Assembly: GCF_019655435.1 (NCBI RefSeq)
Contig: NZ_BPFH01000002.1
Span: 62,001-126,000 of the forward strand
From: Jannaschia pagri
GTDB lineage: Bacteria; Pseudomonadota; Alphaproteobacteria; Rhodobacterales; Rhodobacteraceae
Direction of reading: 5' to 3'
Length of the DNA stretch: 64,000 bases
Both the position numbers and the translations under genes were made by a program. Below, piece by piece: positions 53,021 to 62,623 of this stretch. The notes beneath the pieces were generated by a model that saw only the letters and a program-made list of their open reading frames with translations, did no database searches and was not told the origin of the DNA. The stretch's first letter is position 1, and each line of letters starts with the position of its first letter.

Positions 53021-53392
53021 TCAGCGACTTACGGTCACGGTATAATTGTCGCCGGTGAAGGTATTGCTGAACGCCAACGTCTCGCCAATCTCGGTCACGG
53101 TCCCTTGGGATCCGGCGTCGTTCACGTAGCCCAACTGATCCCCGCGATAGACCAATCGACCATCCGTCACCTTGGTGCCTTCACTGACCCAGCTGTAGGA
53201 CCCATCGGCCGCGATTGTGATCGTCATCGGGCGGGTCGAGCCGTTCAACCTCACCTGCTGCCCGGTCCAAACCCCTTGAAACGCCGCAAAGCGGGGGTCC
53301 GCCGATGCCCCTGAGGGGGCGTTCGACGCGTTACACGCCGCCAGTGTGAGCGTCGCGGCGGCTGCAAAAGTTAAAAAGTATCGGCGATCCAT
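53021..53392 (-). CDS. Small lipoprotein
   Basis: A 123-residue protein with a Tat/Sec-like start MDRRYFLTFAAAATLTLAAC, lipobox LAAC and Cys near residue 20. The mature part is beta-rich (GVWTGQQVRLNGSTRPMTI, YSWVSEGTKVTDGRL), resembling small lipocalin-like or META-type folds, but no family is certain. It should be anchored in the outer membrane or periplasm. Confidence 0.75.
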   Translation of the reverse strand: MDRRYFLTFAAAATLTLAACNASNAPSGASADPRFAAFQGVWTGQQVRLNGSTRPMTITIAADGSYSWVSEGTKVTDGRLVYRGDQLGYVNDAGSQGTVTEIGETLAFSNTFTGDNYTVTVSR

Positions 53393-53612
53393 AACGTGCT
53401 CCGTGAAAAAAGTTCTGCGACAAGGTCTTTGGTGAGACCGCACGCGACAAGATGTTACCCAATCTGACCACAATGTCTTGCGCTTTTGACGTCCCGCGCG
53501 CCGTCCAAGGCCTTTTCTTTTCGTTAGCGCCACCATACCCAATCACCGCAAGTTGCCGCTTTCTGACGATGCCGTTACGAAACCGTCACCAAATTCGACC
53601 TCGGGGGACCAC

Positions 53613-56600
53613 ATGGCCGACTTTCAGAAAATCCTCATCGCCAACCGCGGAGAGATCGCCATCCGCGTGATGCGCGCCGCAAACGAGATGGGGAAGAAGA
53701 CGGTCGCCGTCTACGCCGAGGAGGACAAACTAGGCCTGCATCGCTTCAAGGCGGATGAGGCGTACAAGATCGGGGAAGGCCTCGGGCCGGTCGCCGCGTA
53801 TCTGTCGATCCCAGAGATCATCCGCGTCGCCAAAGCCTCGGGCGCCGACGCGATCCACCCGGGCTATGGTCTGCTGTCCGAGAACCCGGAGTTCGTGGAC
53901 GCCTGTACCGAGGCGGGTATTACTTTCATCGGTCCAAAGGCCGAAACGATGAGGAAGCTCGGCGATAAGGCGAGCGCTCGACGCGTGGCCATCGAAGCGG
54001 GCGTGCCCGTCATCCCCGCCACCGAGGTGCTGGGGGACGACATGGCCGCTATCAAGGCCGAAGCCGCCCAGGTCGGCTATCCTCTGATGCTCAAGGCCTC
54101 CTGGGGCGGGGGCGGGCGCGGGATGCGGCCGATCTTCTCCGAGGATGAGTTGGAGGAAAAGGTCCTGGAAGGCCGCCGGGAGGCCGAGGCCGCCTTCGGC
54201 AACGGCGAAGGCTATCTGGAAAAGATGATCACCCGCGCCCGCCACGTGGAGGTGCAGGTGCTGGGCGACAAGCATGGCAATACCTACCACCTCTATGAGC
54301 GGGACTGCTCGGTCCAGCGCCGCAACCAAAAGGTCGTGGAACGCGCCCCTGCCCCCTACCTCAGCGGCACCCAGCGCGAGCAAATCTGCAACCTGGGCAA
54401 GAAGATCTGCGAACACGTCAACTATGAATGCGCGGGCACGGTCGAGTTCCTGATGGATATGGACTCGGGCGAGTTCTACTTCATCGAGGTGAACCCCCGC
54501 GTGCAGGTGGAACACACCGTCACCGAGGAGGTGACCGGCATCGACATCGTCCAGGCCCAGATCAAGATCGCCGAGGGCAAGAGCCTGACCGAGGCCACGG
54601 GCGTCGCCAGCCAGTATGACGTCAAGCTGGACGGGCACGCGCTTCAAACCCGCGTCACGACCGAAGACCCGACCAACAACTTCATCCCCGATTATGGGCG
54701 CATCACCACCTACCGCGCCGCCACCGGCATGGGCCTGCGCTTGGACGAAGGCACGGCCTATTCCGGCGCCGTCATCACGCGGTATTACGACAGCCTGCTG
54801 ACCAAGGTCACCGCCTGGGCGCCCACGCCCGAGGCCGCGATCAAGCGCATGGACCGGGCATTGCGCGAATTCCGTATCCGGGGCGTCAGCACCAACATCG
54901 CCTTCGTCGAGAACCTGCTGAAGCATCCGACCTTCCTGTCGAATGAATACACGACCAAGTTCATCGACGAATCCACGGATCTGTTCGACTTCCCGCCCCG
55001 CCGCGACCGGGCGACCAAGATCCTGACCTATATCGCCGACATCTCGGTCAACGGTCACCCGGAGACCGAGGGTCGCCCCCGCCCCGCCGCCGACGTGCGC
55101 GCGCCCGTGGTGCCCAAGCTGAGCACCGACACGCCCCCCGATGGCACCAAGCAGATCCTGGAGCGGGAGGGCGCCAAGGCCCTGGCCGATTGGATGCTGG
55201 CCCAGGACCGGCTGCTGCTGACCGATACGACCATGCGCGACGGGCACCAGTCCCTGCTGGCGACCCGGATGCGGTCCATCGACATGCTCAAGGTCGCGCC
55301 CGCCTATGCGGCCAACCTGCCGCAGCTCTTCTCGATGGAATGCTGGGGCGGCGCGACCTTCGACGTGGCCTATCGCTTCTTGCAGGAATGCCCGTGGCAG
55401 CGTCTGCGCGACCTGCGCACGGCCATGCCGAACCTGCTGACCCAGATGCTGCTGCGCGCGTCCAACGGCGTGGGCTACACCAACTATCCCGACAACGTCG
55501 TCCAGGCCTTCGTCAAACAAGCGGCCGAGACGGGGATCGACGTCTTCCGCGTCTTCGACAGCCTCAACTGGGTCGAAAACATGCGCGTCGCCATGGACGC
55601 GGTAATCGAGAGCGGCAAGGTCTGTGAGGGCACCGTCTGCTACACCGGCGACCTGCTCGACCCGAACCGCGCCAAGTATGACCTGAAGTACTATGTCTCC
55701 ATGGCCAAGGAGTTGGAGGCCGCAGGCGCCCACGTCCTGGGCCTCAAGGATATGGCCGGTCTGCTGAAACCCGCCGCCGCGCGGGTGCTGATCAAAGCCC
55801 TGAAGGAGGAGGTCGGCCTGCCCGTCCACTTCCACACCCATGACACGGCGGGCATCGCCTCGGCCACGATCCTGGCCGCAGCGGATGCGGGTGTGGATGC
55901 CGCCGACGTCGCCATGGACAGCCTGTCGGGCAACACCTCCCAGGCGACCTTCGGCACCATCGTGTCGTCGCTCAAAGGCGATGCGCGCGACACCGGCATC
56001 GACATGACCGCCGTGCGCCGGATCGACACCTATTGGGATGCCGTACGCGCCCAATACTTGGCCTTTGAGAGCGGGATGCAGGCCCCCTCCTCCGAGGTCT
56101 ATCTGCACGAAATGCCCGGCGGCCAGTTCACCAACCTCAAGGCCCAGGCCCGCTCCATGGGGTTGGAGGAACGCTGGCACGAGGTCGCGCAAATGTACGC
56201 CGACGTGAACCAGATGTTCGGGGACATCGTTAAGGTCACGCCCTCGTCCAAGGTCGTGGGTGACATGGCCCTGATGATGGTGGCCCAGGGGCTGACCACC
56301 GATCAAGTCCAAGACGCCAAGACGGACGTGGCCTTCCCCGACAGCGTCGTGGACATGATGCGCGGCAACCTGGGTCAACCCCCCGGCGGCTGGCCCAAGG
56401 GCATCCAGAAGAAGGCGCTCAAGGGCGAGAAGCCTTCGACCGAACGTCCGGGCAAGAACCTGCCCCCCGTCGATCTGGAAGCGGTGCGCAAAGAAGTCGA
56501 GGCCAAGATCGGCGAAACTGTCGATGATGAGGATCTAAACGGCTACCTCATGTATCCGAAGGTCTTCACCGACTATGCCGCGCGCCACGCCACCTATGGC

Positions 56601-57053
56601 CCCGTCCGCGCCCTGCCCACGCCCGTCTTCTTCTACGGCATGGAGCCGGGCGAAGAGATCGAGGCAGAGATCGACCCGGGCGTGACCCTCGTCATCCGCT
56701 GCGTCGCACGCGGTGACACGACCGATGACGGGGATGCCCGGATCTTCTTTGAACTGAACGGCCAGCCCCGCGTTATCCGTGTGCCGGACCGCCGCGTGGC
56801 GGGCACGGCGGTCAAGATGCCGAAGGCCGAGGCCGGCAACCCCAACCACGTGGGCGCCCCCATGCCCGGCGTCGTGGCCAGCGTGGTGGCCCAACCCGGG
56901 GCCAAGGTGAAACAGGGGGACCTGCTGCTGACGATCGAAGCCATGAAGATGGAAACGGGCCTGCATGCGGACCGCGATGCCACCATCACGGCGGTGCATG
57001 TCACGCCGGGCGCCCAGATCGACGCCAAGGATCTGCTGATCGAACTGGGGTAA
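53613..57053 (+). CDS. pyc: Pyruvate carboxylase
   Basis: The 1146-residue enzyme carboxylates pyruvate to oxaloacetate using ATP and biotin, replenishing the TCA cycle. Domain order is biotin carboxylase (residues about 1-460, IANRGEIAIRVMRAA, GGGGRGMRPI, FIEVNPRVQVEHTVTEE), carboxyltransferase (about 530-1000, TDTTMRDGHQSLLATRMR, FHTHDTAGIASA with metal histidines) and biotinyl domain (C-terminus, biotin Lys in EAMKMET near 1112). It is a single-chain alpha4-type enzyme. ATG 53613 fits the family. A Rho-independent-like stem follows the gene. Confidence 0.97.
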   Translation: MADFQKILIANRGEIAIRVMRAANEMGKKTVAVYAEEDKLGLHRFKADEAYKIGEGLGPVAAYLSIPEIIRVAKASGADAIHPGYGLLSENPEFVDACTEAGITFIGPKAETMRKLGDKASARRVAIEAGVPVIPATEVLGDDMAAIKAEAAQVGYPLMLKASWGGGGRGMRPIFSEDELEEKVLEGRREAEAAFGNGEGYLEKMITRARHVEVQVLGDKHGNTYHLYERDCSVQRRNQKVVERAPAPYLSGTQREQICNLGKKICEHVNYECAGTVEFLMDMDSGEFYFIEVNPRVQVEHTVTEEVTGIDIVQAQIKIAEGKSLTEATGVASQYDVKLDGHALQTRVTTEDPTNNFIPDYGRITTYRAATGMGLRLDEGTAYSGAVITRYYDSLLTKVTAWAPTPEAAIKRMDRALREFRIRGVSTNIAFVENLLKHPTFLSNEYTTKFIDESTDLFDFPPRRDRATKILTYIADISVNGHPETEGRPRPAADVRAPVVPKLSTDTPPDGTKQILEREGAKALADWMLAQDRLLLTDTTMRDGHQSLLATRMRSIDMLKVAPAYAANLPQLFSMECWGGATFDVAYRFLQECPWQRLRDLRTAMPNLLTQMLLRASNGVGYTNYPDNVVQAFVKQAAETGIDVFRVFDSLNWVENMRVAMDAVIESGKVCEGTVCYTGDLLDPNRAKYDLKYYVSMAKELEAAGAHVLGLKDMAGLLKPAAARVLIKALKEEVGLPVHFHTHDTAGIASATILAAADAGVDAADVAMDSLSGNTSQATFGTIVSSLKGDARDTGIDMTAVRRIDTYWDAVRAQYLAFESGMQAPSSEVYLHEMPGGQFTNLKAQARSMGLEERWHEVAQMYADVNQMFGDIVKVTPSSKVVGDMALMMVAQGLTTDQVQDAKTDVAFPDSVVDMMRGNLGQPPGGWPKGIQKKALKGEKPSTERPGKNLPPVDLEAVRKEVEAKIGETVDDEDLNGYLMYPKVFTDYAARHATYGPVRALPTPVFFYGMEPGEEIEAEIDPGVTLVIRCVARGDTTDDGDARIFFELNGQPRVIRVPDRRVAGTAVKMPKAEAGNPNHVGAPMPGVVASVVAQPGAKVKQGDLLLTIEAMKMETGLHADRDATITAVHVTPGAQIDAKDLLIELG

Positions 57054-57068
57054 CCGACACCAATCCCC

Positions 57069-57100
57069 GGCTGAGGCGGAACCAATACGCCGCCTTAGCC
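57069..57100 (+). terminator. Stem-loop after pyc
   Basis: A 10-bp stem (GGCTGAGGCG with CGCCTTAGCC, one G-T pair) lies 16 bases after the pyc stop. No strong T-run follows, so termination efficiency is uncertain. Confidence 0.45.
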
Positions 57101-57216
57101 ACCATTGTCGTGGTTAATCCGGGGCATTCGACACAATTTCGCGCCCCGATCTGCACGATTTGGTCAGATCCGCTGGGTACGCAGGACCCCTCTAGTCCCG
57201 TTCCGAGTGCTCCGTC

Positions 57217-57966
57217 ATGCGCCTGATCCGCACCTTCACGTCTTTCTTGTCGTCTTGCCAGGGCGCGGTCACCGTCGATTACGTCGTCCTCACCGCCGCC
57301 GCCAGCGGGGTTGCGATTGCCGCCAGTGGTGTCCTGAAGGAAGGGTACCGCGCGCTGTCTGTCACCGTGACGGGAGAGCTTTCGGGTTCGACCACGGAAA
57401 CGGTTGGGCTGTCCTACAATGATGGCTTCGACAACGGCTCCGGCGATTGGATCGGTGGTCACGTCACGGATATGGGCGATCAGATTGGCTTGGTGCTCGG
57501 CCCTCTGGGCGGCTCGGGCGACAACGCCAGCGTGAAGCGTGATTTCGAACTGACAGACGGGATTGAGAGCACGACCATTGCGTTCGATCTCTATGCCATG
57601 GACAGCCACGACGTCAGCGACGGCGACCACGGCGCGATCTTCCTCGGCGATACGGAAATCGGTCGCGTGATCAAAAACGGGGACACCACGACATTCGTGT
57701 CAAACAACGTCGCCAACGTCGAAGTCGAATCGACGCTCGTGCAAACGGACGTGCAGCTAGGCGGCTTTGTCGGCAACCAAAGCTGGTGGCGCGACAGTCA
57801 GATGGCTCTATCGATTACGGTGACGGACCCGACCAGCTTTCCCGGGAGCAGTTCCAACGTCCTCTCCTTTGAGTTCCAGGCGAATCTCAACCAAGACACC
57901 GGCGATGAGAGCTTCCTGATCGATAACTTCTCCATCGACGGGTTGAACGACCCGGACGCTCAGTAA
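57217..57966 (+). CDS. Secreted protein with Flp-pilin-like N-terminus
   Basis: The 249-residue protein starts with a type IVb (Flp) prepilin-like leader: SSCQG|AVTVDYVVLTAAASGVAIAA, with probable cleavage after Gly16 and an acidic residue (Asp21) at mature position 5. After about residue 60 comes a beta-rich domain (NDGFDNGSGDWIGG, SFLIDNFSIDGLNDPD) similar to ligand-binding domains of secreted roseobacter proteins. No tad pilus genes are nearby. It may be a minor pilin or surface adhesin; that is inference. Confidence 0.65.
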   Translation: MRLIRTFTSFLSSCQGAVTVDYVVLTAAASGVAIAASGVLKEGYRALSVTVTGELSGSTTETVGLSYNDGFDNGSGDWIGGHVTDMGDQIGLVLGPLGGSGDNASVKRDFELTDGIESTTIAFDLYAMDSHDVSDGDHGAIFLGDTEIGRVIKNGDTTTFVSNNVANVEVESTLVQTDVQLGGFVGNQSWWRDSQMALSITVTDPTSFPGSSSNVLSFEFQANLNQDTGDESFLIDNFSIDGLNDPDAQ

Positions 57967-58018
57967 GGTTCGCGTCGGGGCCGCCCCCTGATCCCTTGGA
58001 CAGAGGGTAGCTGACGGC

Positions 58019-58474
58019 TCACGGCCCCTCTGCCCGCTGTTCGGGACCTGCGACAAATTCGACGGTGTTGCCCTCTGGGTCCTGGATGAAAACGCCGCGC
58101 CAACCGATCCAATCGAAGACCTCGGTGTGATGGGGCACGCCCCGGGCGTCGAGAAAGTCTCGCAGGGCCGGTTGGGCCGCGCGATCAACGGTCAACGCCA
58201 GGTGGTGGAGCGACGACCCCGCGCCCGTCCGCGGTGCCGCCTGACCGGTTGGGTGCCCGCGCGCGGCCCCAGCCGTTTTGTCGAACAGGGCCAGCACAGT
58301 GGTATGGCCACCAAACCCGGGTGCCACCTTGAAAAACACGATGCCGCTCCTGTCCGCAAAATCCTCTAGGATCTCCAACCCCACGATGTCGCGGTAGAAA
58401 TCCCGCATCCCGATGACATCGTCACAACGGATGGCGATTTCGCCCAGGGCATGGACCTTGGCTGGATTCTTCAT
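58019..58474 (-). CDS. VOC-family (glyoxalase-like) protein
   Basis: The 151-residue protein has two beta-alpha-beta-beta-beta repeats of the vicinal oxygen chelate fold: LGEIAIRCDDVIGMRDFYRDIVGLEILED, LHHLALTVD (metal His) and GVFIQDPEGNTVEFVAGP (metal Glu). It could be a dioxygenase, lyase or resistance protein. Starts at 58474 and 58486 are both possible. Confidence 0.83.
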   Translation of the reverse strand: MKNPAKVHALGEIAIRCDDVIGMRDFYRDIVGLEILEDFADRSGIVFFKVAPGFGGHTTVLALFDKTAGAARGHPTGQAAPRTGAGSSLHHLALTVDRAAQPALRDFLDARGVPHHTEVFDWIGWRGVFIQDPEGNTVEFVAGPEQRAEGP

Positions 58475-58669
58475 GCGCACCAACATCCCTTCGCCCGGAT
58501 GACCATTGGCGAGACGACCATTCCCGCCGCCCGCTCAAGCGTGACAGATCCCATGGATCGGAGCAATGACGACGCCGAAACCGAGACAATGACGAAACCG
58601 ACCCGATCAAGCGCATTTTCCTCTTGCGCCCCCGGCGCCGGTTATCTATCTCGCCGCTACCAACCGGAT

Positions 58670-58744
58670 GCGGGCGTAGCTCAGGGGTAGAGCATAACCT
58701 TGCCAAGGTTAGGGTCGTGAGTTCGAATCTCATCGCCCGCTCCA
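58670..58744 (+). tRNA. tRNA-Gly (anticodon GCC)
   Basis: A complete cloverleaf: acceptor stem GCGGGCG/CGCCCGC, D arm with AGGGGTAGAGC, anticodon stem TAACC/GGTTA around loop TTGCCAA (anticodon GCC at 58702-58704), T arm GTGAG-TTCGAAT-CTCAT, discriminator T and encoded CCA (58742-58744). No integrated element is attached to its 3' end. Confidence 0.97.
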
Positions 58745-58910
58745 GTTTGGTTCTCGATCGGGTCGCCCTCTGGGCGACCCGTCGTCGTTTTGGCCCCAAC
58801 CCCTGCGATAAATCGGTCGCAGCCATTTCAGGGCCGCGCCCGCTACCCTTCCGTCCTGACCGGCGTCTGCGTATACGGCGCCCGTTGTTCCCCGTCATTG
58901 GAGCCCCGCC

Positions 58911-59498
58911 ATGCGCCGCGCCACCATCACCCGCAAGACCGCCGAGACCGACATCACCGTCACGCTCGACCTGGATGGGACCGGCACCTACGACAACCAG
59001 ACGGGCGTCGGCTTTTTCGACCACATGCTGGACCAATTGGCGCGCCATGCCCTGATCGACATCACAGTGCGCTGCGACGGGGATCTGCACATCGACGACC
59101 ACCACACGGTCGAAGACGTGGGTATCGCCATCGGTCAGGCCCTGACTCAAGCTATGGGCGATAAGCGCGGCATCCGCCGCTACGGGTCCTGCCTGCTGCC
59201 CATGGACGACGCGCTGGTGCGCGCGGCGCTCGACCTGTCGGGCCGGCCTTGGCTCGCTTGGGAGGTGCAGATGACCGCGCCCCAGATCAAAACCTTCGAC
59301 ACGGAACTGGTGCGGGAGTTCTTCCAAGCCCTGTCCACCCATGGTGGGATCACCCTGCATGTGGACGGCCTGCGCGGCGTCAACAGCCATCACATCGCCG
59401 AGGCCGCCTTTAAGGCCGTCGCCCGCGCCCTGCGCGACGCGCTGGAGGTCGACCCGCGCAAGGCCGATGCCGTGCCCTCCACCAAGGGGACATTGTGA
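58911..59498 (+). CDS. hisB: Imidazoleglycerol-phosphate dehydratase
   Basis: The 195-residue enzyme catalyses step 6 of histidine synthesis. [38 protein letters not shown] (metal histidines), the mid-protein [12 protein letters not shown] and [25 protein letters not shown] are diagnostic. It is the monofunctional form, lacking the phosphatase part found in E. coli. It precedes hisH by one base. Confidence 0.97.
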   Translation: MRRATITRKTAETDITVTLDLDGTGTYDNQTGVGFFDHMLDQLARHALIDITVRCDGDLHIDDHHTVEDVGIAIGQALTQAMGDKRGIRRYGSCLLPMDDALVRAALDLSGRPWLAWEVQMTAPQIKTFDTELVREFFQALSTHGGITLHVDGLRGVNSHHIAEAAFKAVARALRDALEVDPRKADAVPSTKGTL

Positions 59499-59499
59499 C

Positions 59500-60138
59500 G
59501 TGCTGACGGTTCTGGTCGACTACGACAGCGGCAATCTGCACTCCGCCCAAAAGGCATTCGAGCGGATGGCCCGCGAAACCAATGCGGGCGACATCTTGGT
59601 CACCCAACGCCCCGAAGATGTGGCCCGCGCAGACCGCGTCGTGCTGCCCGGTGACGGAGCCTTCCCGGCCTGCCGTCGGGGCTTGCAGGCCTTTGACGGG
59701 TTGGAAGAGGCCGTGTTGGAGGCCGTGACCCGCCGCGCCGTCCCCTTCCTGGGGATTTGCGTGGGCATGCAGATGCTCGCCACCACGGGCCGCGAGTATG
59801 AGGACGTGGCGGGCTTTGATCTGATCGGTGGCACCATTGATCGGATCGTGCCCTCGGATGCGGCGATGAAGGTGCCGCACATGGGCTGGAACGATCTGGT
59901 GGTGACGGGCGCGCATCCGGTCTTGGACGGGGTGAGCACCGGCGACCACGCCTATTTCGTCCATTCCTATGCCATGACCATGGCCGACCGGACCGACCGC
60001 TTGGCCCATGTGGACTACGGCGGCGAGGTCACGGCCATTGTCGCCCGCGACACGGTGGTCGGCACACAATTCCACCCGGAAAAGAGCCAGGCCACAGGTC
60101 TGCGCCTGATCGCGAATTTTCTACGGTGGGCGCCCTAG
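59500..60138 (+). CDS. hisH: Imidazole glycerol phosphate synthase, glutamine amidotransferase subunit
   Basis: The 212-residue class I amidotransferase supplies ammonia to HisF. VDYDSGNLHSAQKAF starts the domain, FLGICVGMQML holds the catalytic Cys, and GTQFHPEKSQ the His-Glu pair; HMGWNDLV and YFVHSYA are HisH-specific. Start is GTG 59500, one base after hisB. Confidence 0.96.
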   Translation: MLTVLVDYDSGNLHSAQKAFERMARETNAGDILVTQRPEDVARADRVVLPGDGAFPACRRGLQAFDGLEEAVLEAVTRRAVPFLGICVGMQMLATTGREYEDVAGFDLIGGTIDRIVPSDAAMKVPHMGWNDLVVTGAHPVLDGVSTGDHAYFVHSYAMTMADRTDRLAHVDYGGEVTAIVARDTVVGTQFHPEKSQATGLRLIANFLRWAP

Positions 60139-60143
60139 CTGTT

Positions 60144-60220
60144 TCGGCCCGATGGGATCGGGCCGACCAACCGGGGGGCCAGCCCCCCGGACCCCCCGGA
60201 TGTATTTTTGCCGAGAAGAA
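60144..60220. repeat. Intergenic hairpin cluster plus TATTTTT tail, copy 2
   Basis: Right after the hisH stop: hairpin 60144-60166 (10-bp stem TCGGCCCGAT, loop GGG), hairpin 60171-60190 (8-bp CCGGGGGG stem), then CCCCCCGGATGTATTTTTG and CCGAGAAGAAGCG. Copy 1 is at 5222-5300. Like copy 1 it separates converging genes. Confidence 0.7.
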
Positions 60221-60227
60221 GCGCAGG

Positions 60228-60614
60228 CTACTGCACCTTGACCCAGCTTTGACGCGCGCAGATTAGGCCTCCGGCGACGCAGCCGCGCAGGGACATCTGA
60301 TTTCCCGAGAGTTGGATTTTGCCCAGGTAGACTTTGTCGTTCGAGGGCCGCCACACGCGTCCTTCGTAGGCGCCACCGCCTTGCGCGGCCATATTGCGGA
60401 CGATCTGCTTACCCTTGTTGGGCGAGTTGTATTCCCCGCCCGCGTTGAACGTCCGGGTGATGGTTCCACAGAAGTTGGCACCACAGGGTGCGATGGTCAC
60501 AAGCGCGTAGGACCCGTCGTCGGGTTGGGTCTGCCAAACGCCTTCGATGGGGTCAGCGGCGGCAGCGGTGGCCAGGCCCAGGACGGCCGCGACGGCCAGC
60601 GCAAAGTTCTTCAT
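60228..60614 (-). CDS. DUF2147 secreted protein
   Basis: The 128-residue protein has a signal peptide (MKNFALAVAAVLGLATAAAA) and a DUF2147 domain: IEGVWQTQPDDGSYALVTIAPCGANFCGTI, GGAYEGRVWRPSNDKVYLGKIQLSGNQMSLRGC. This beta-barrel-like family is periplasmic and of unknown function. ATG 60614 follows GGAGG. It converges on hisH inside the his gene cluster. Confidence 0.88.
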   Translation of the reverse strand: MKNFALAVAAVLGLATAAAADPIEGVWQTQPDDGSYALVTIAPCGANFCGTITRTFNAGGEYNSPNKGKQIVRNMAAQGGGAYEGRVWRPSNDKVYLGKIQLSGNQMSLRGCVAGGLICARQSWVKVQ

Positions 60615-60829
60615 GGTTTTTCCTCCCTCGTGAGTGGGCGAAGGGTGGCGGCGGGCCACGCACTGAAGCAAGTGTGACGTTTCGGCAAAGCGCATGTTCC
60701 CTAACGACAAGTAAACCCTTAGGTCACCGCATCGCCGGATGCCCCTAGCGGCGGCCCCCCGGCCTTTCCCCCGCCCGTCGAATGCGGCAGAAGCCACGGC
60801 AAACGACCACGCCGTGCCCGGAGCCACCT

Positions 60830-61549
60830 ATGATCCTGTATCCCGCCATTGACCTCAAAGACGGACAGGCCGTGCGGCTTGTGCATGGTGAAATGTCATC
60901 TGCCACCGTTTTCAACGACGATCCGGCGGCCCAGGCGCGGGCCTTTCAGGACGCGGGCTGCGACTGGGTGCATCTTGTGGACCTGAATGGCGCCTTCGCG
61001 GGTCAACCTGTGAATGGCGCAGCGGTAGAGGCGATCCTGGGCGCATTGACCGTACCCGCCCAATTGGGCGGCGGCATCCGCGACATGGCCACCATCGAGG
61101 GGTGGCTTAGCAAAGGGCTGTCCCGCGTCATCCTCGGGACGGTTGCCGTCGAGACCCCCGATCTGGTGCGCGAGGCCGCCCGCACCTTCCCCGGACAGGT
61201 GGCCGTGGGTATCGATGCGCGCAAAGGGATGGTCGCCACCAAGGGTTGGGCCGAAGAGACGGATGTCACAGCCACCGATCTGGCAAAACAGTTCGAGGAC
61301 GCGGGCGTCGCTGCCATCATCTACACCGACATCGACCGCGACGGGGCCATGGGCGGCCCCAACGTCGAGGCAACCGAAGCCCTGGCCCGTGCCGTCTCGA
61401 TCCCCGTCATCGCCTCGGGCGGGGTGTCATCGCTGGAGGATCTGTCGCGGCTTAAAGCCACTAGGGCCATCGCGGGGGCTATTTCGGGCCGGGCGCTGTA
61501 TGACGGGGCGATCGACCTGGGCGCAGCCTTGGAGCTGTGCCGGGCGTGA
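60830..61549 (+). CDS. hisA: Phosphoribosylformimino-5-aminoimidazole carboxamide ribotide isomerase
   Basis: The 239-residue half-barrel duplicated TIM-barrel enzyme catalyses step 4 of histidine synthesis. [16 protein letters not shown] (catalytic Asp), [31 protein letters not shown] and [14 protein letters not shown] (second catalytic Asp) with [13 protein letters not shown] are diagnostic of HisA. It is followed by a small membrane protein gene overlapping by four bases and, 2 kb later, by hisF. Confidence 0.96.
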   Translation: MILYPAIDLKDGQAVRLVHGEMSSATVFNDDPAAQARAFQDAGCDWVHLVDLNGAFAGQPVNGAAVEAILGALTVPAQLGGGIRDMATIEGWLSKGLSRVILGTVAVETPDLVREAARTFPGQVAVGIDARKGMVATKGWAEETDVTATDLAKQFEDAGVAAIIYTDIDRDGAMGGPNVEATEALARAVSIPVIASGGVSSLEDLSRLKATRAIAGAISGRALYDGAIDLGAALELCRA

Positions 61550-61809
61550 GGCGTATGGGGCTGGCCATGGCGGGGGCCTTGCTGACCTATGGCGCCCTGC
61601 GCCTTGGCCTGGCCTGGCTGATTGAGTCTCATCCCTGCGGCGTTGCGTGGCTGCCCCGTTGGTGGCCGGACTGGGCGGCCTTGTGTGCCCGTGATCCGGG
61701 GGTGATTGCCGCCCGTGCCGTCCAGGTGGCAGACTGGCACAAAGCCCTGCCGATCATGGGGGCCTGCGCGACGTTTCTGCTGGCCGCCTGGCCGTGGAGA
61801 CGTGGGTAA
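61546..61809 (+). CDS. Small membrane protein after hisA
   Basis: The frame overlaps the hisA stop (GTGA) and encodes 87 residues with two hydrophobic segments ([19 protein letters not shown] and [16 protein letters not shown]). No family is recognised; ATG 61555 is an alternative start. Coupling to hisA supports that it is translated. Confidence 0.5.
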   Translation: MRRMGLAMAGALLTYGALRLGLAWLIESHPCGVAWLPRWWPDWAALCARDPGVIAARAVQVADWHKALPIMGACATFLLAAWPWRRG

Positions 61810-62182
61810 AAGGCGGGGCGCTTGGTCAGTGCGTTTCTTGCGGACAGAGCATAGCCCGGGACGATGGGCGTGGACCGTAATCGATGCTTTGGACTACCGC
61901 TCATCGCCGTCAAACAGAGCGGCCAAACAACCACAACGGTTCGCGATTGAGGCTCGCATGACAGGTGTTGCGCGACCCTGCGCAATGCCGGCGTCCGTGA
62001 CAACATAACGCTGATGCCGACGCCCCGAATGAAGGCGCGCTCAATCCATCAGCGCTCAGCGCAGGCGGGACACCGTTCTCTCTCATACGACCGCGAAGGA
62101 GCGACCCGGTCTGACCGCCCCTGCCACACTGTGGGAGGGCGGCACCCCACTGACGCACCGCCCCAAGTCGTCGCGAGCCGCC
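61810..62182. other. Intergenic region without recognised genes
   Basis: The 373 bases between the membrane protein and the converging DUF302 gene show no gene or strong repeat. Confidence 0.5.
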
Positions 62183-62623
62183 CTATTCCGAAGTCGCAGC
62201 CCCGGTCAGCTTACCCAAGGCGCCCTGCATCATCTGAACCGCTTTGGCGTCCAAATCGACGTCCATCCCTGCGAACATCTCGTCCGGCGACTGCCAAGTC
62301 ACGACGGTGCCCGCCTCGCCCTCGTGGACCAGGACGCGCAGCGGCAGGACCAGACCAGCCCGCAGATCATCCTGCATGATGGGCGAGCCAATACGCGGGT
62401 TTCCAAACACCAAAAGCTGCGCGTCGGGCAGGTCCATCTCGACGGAGGCCGCACCAACCCCATGGTCCACACGGGCAAAGACCGTAGCGCCAGCACCCTC
62501 CACCGCGGCCACCAAACGGTCCATGGTCTCGGTCACGGAATGCGGCGAGGTCACAGCCTCAAAGGCGGCGGCGGGCATGGCCGTAAGCCCGACAAAACAC
62601 GTGACTAGAATACTGCGGATCAT
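62183..62623 (-). CDS. DUF302 secreted protein
   Basis: The 146-residue protein has a signal peptide (MIRSILVTCFVGLTAMPAAA) and a DUF302 domain (PF03625): SVTETMDRLVAAVEGAGATVFARVDH and VEMDLPDAQLLVFGNPRIGSPIMQ, DLRAGLVLPLRVLVHEG. The family is periplasmic and of unknown role. Start ATG 62623. Confidence 0.85.
   Translation of the reverse strand: MIRSILVTCFVGLTAMPAAAFEAVTSPHSVTETMDRLVAAVEGAGATVFARVDHGVGAASVEMDLPDAQLLVFGNPRIGSPIMQDDLRAGLVLPLRVLVHEGEAGTVVTWQSPDEMFAGMDVDLDAKAVQMMQGALGKLTGAATSE

Noticed and set aside
53730-56378. Very long minus-strand open frame (882 codons) opposite pyc
   Set aside because: It is antisense to the well-conserved pyruvate carboxylase; long open shadows are expected in GC-rich DNA, and the translation is His/Gly/Arg-rich without family motifs.
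58670-58910. Integration site at the tRNA-Gly gene
   Set aside because: No repeat of the tRNA 3' end and no integrase nearby; hisB follows directly.
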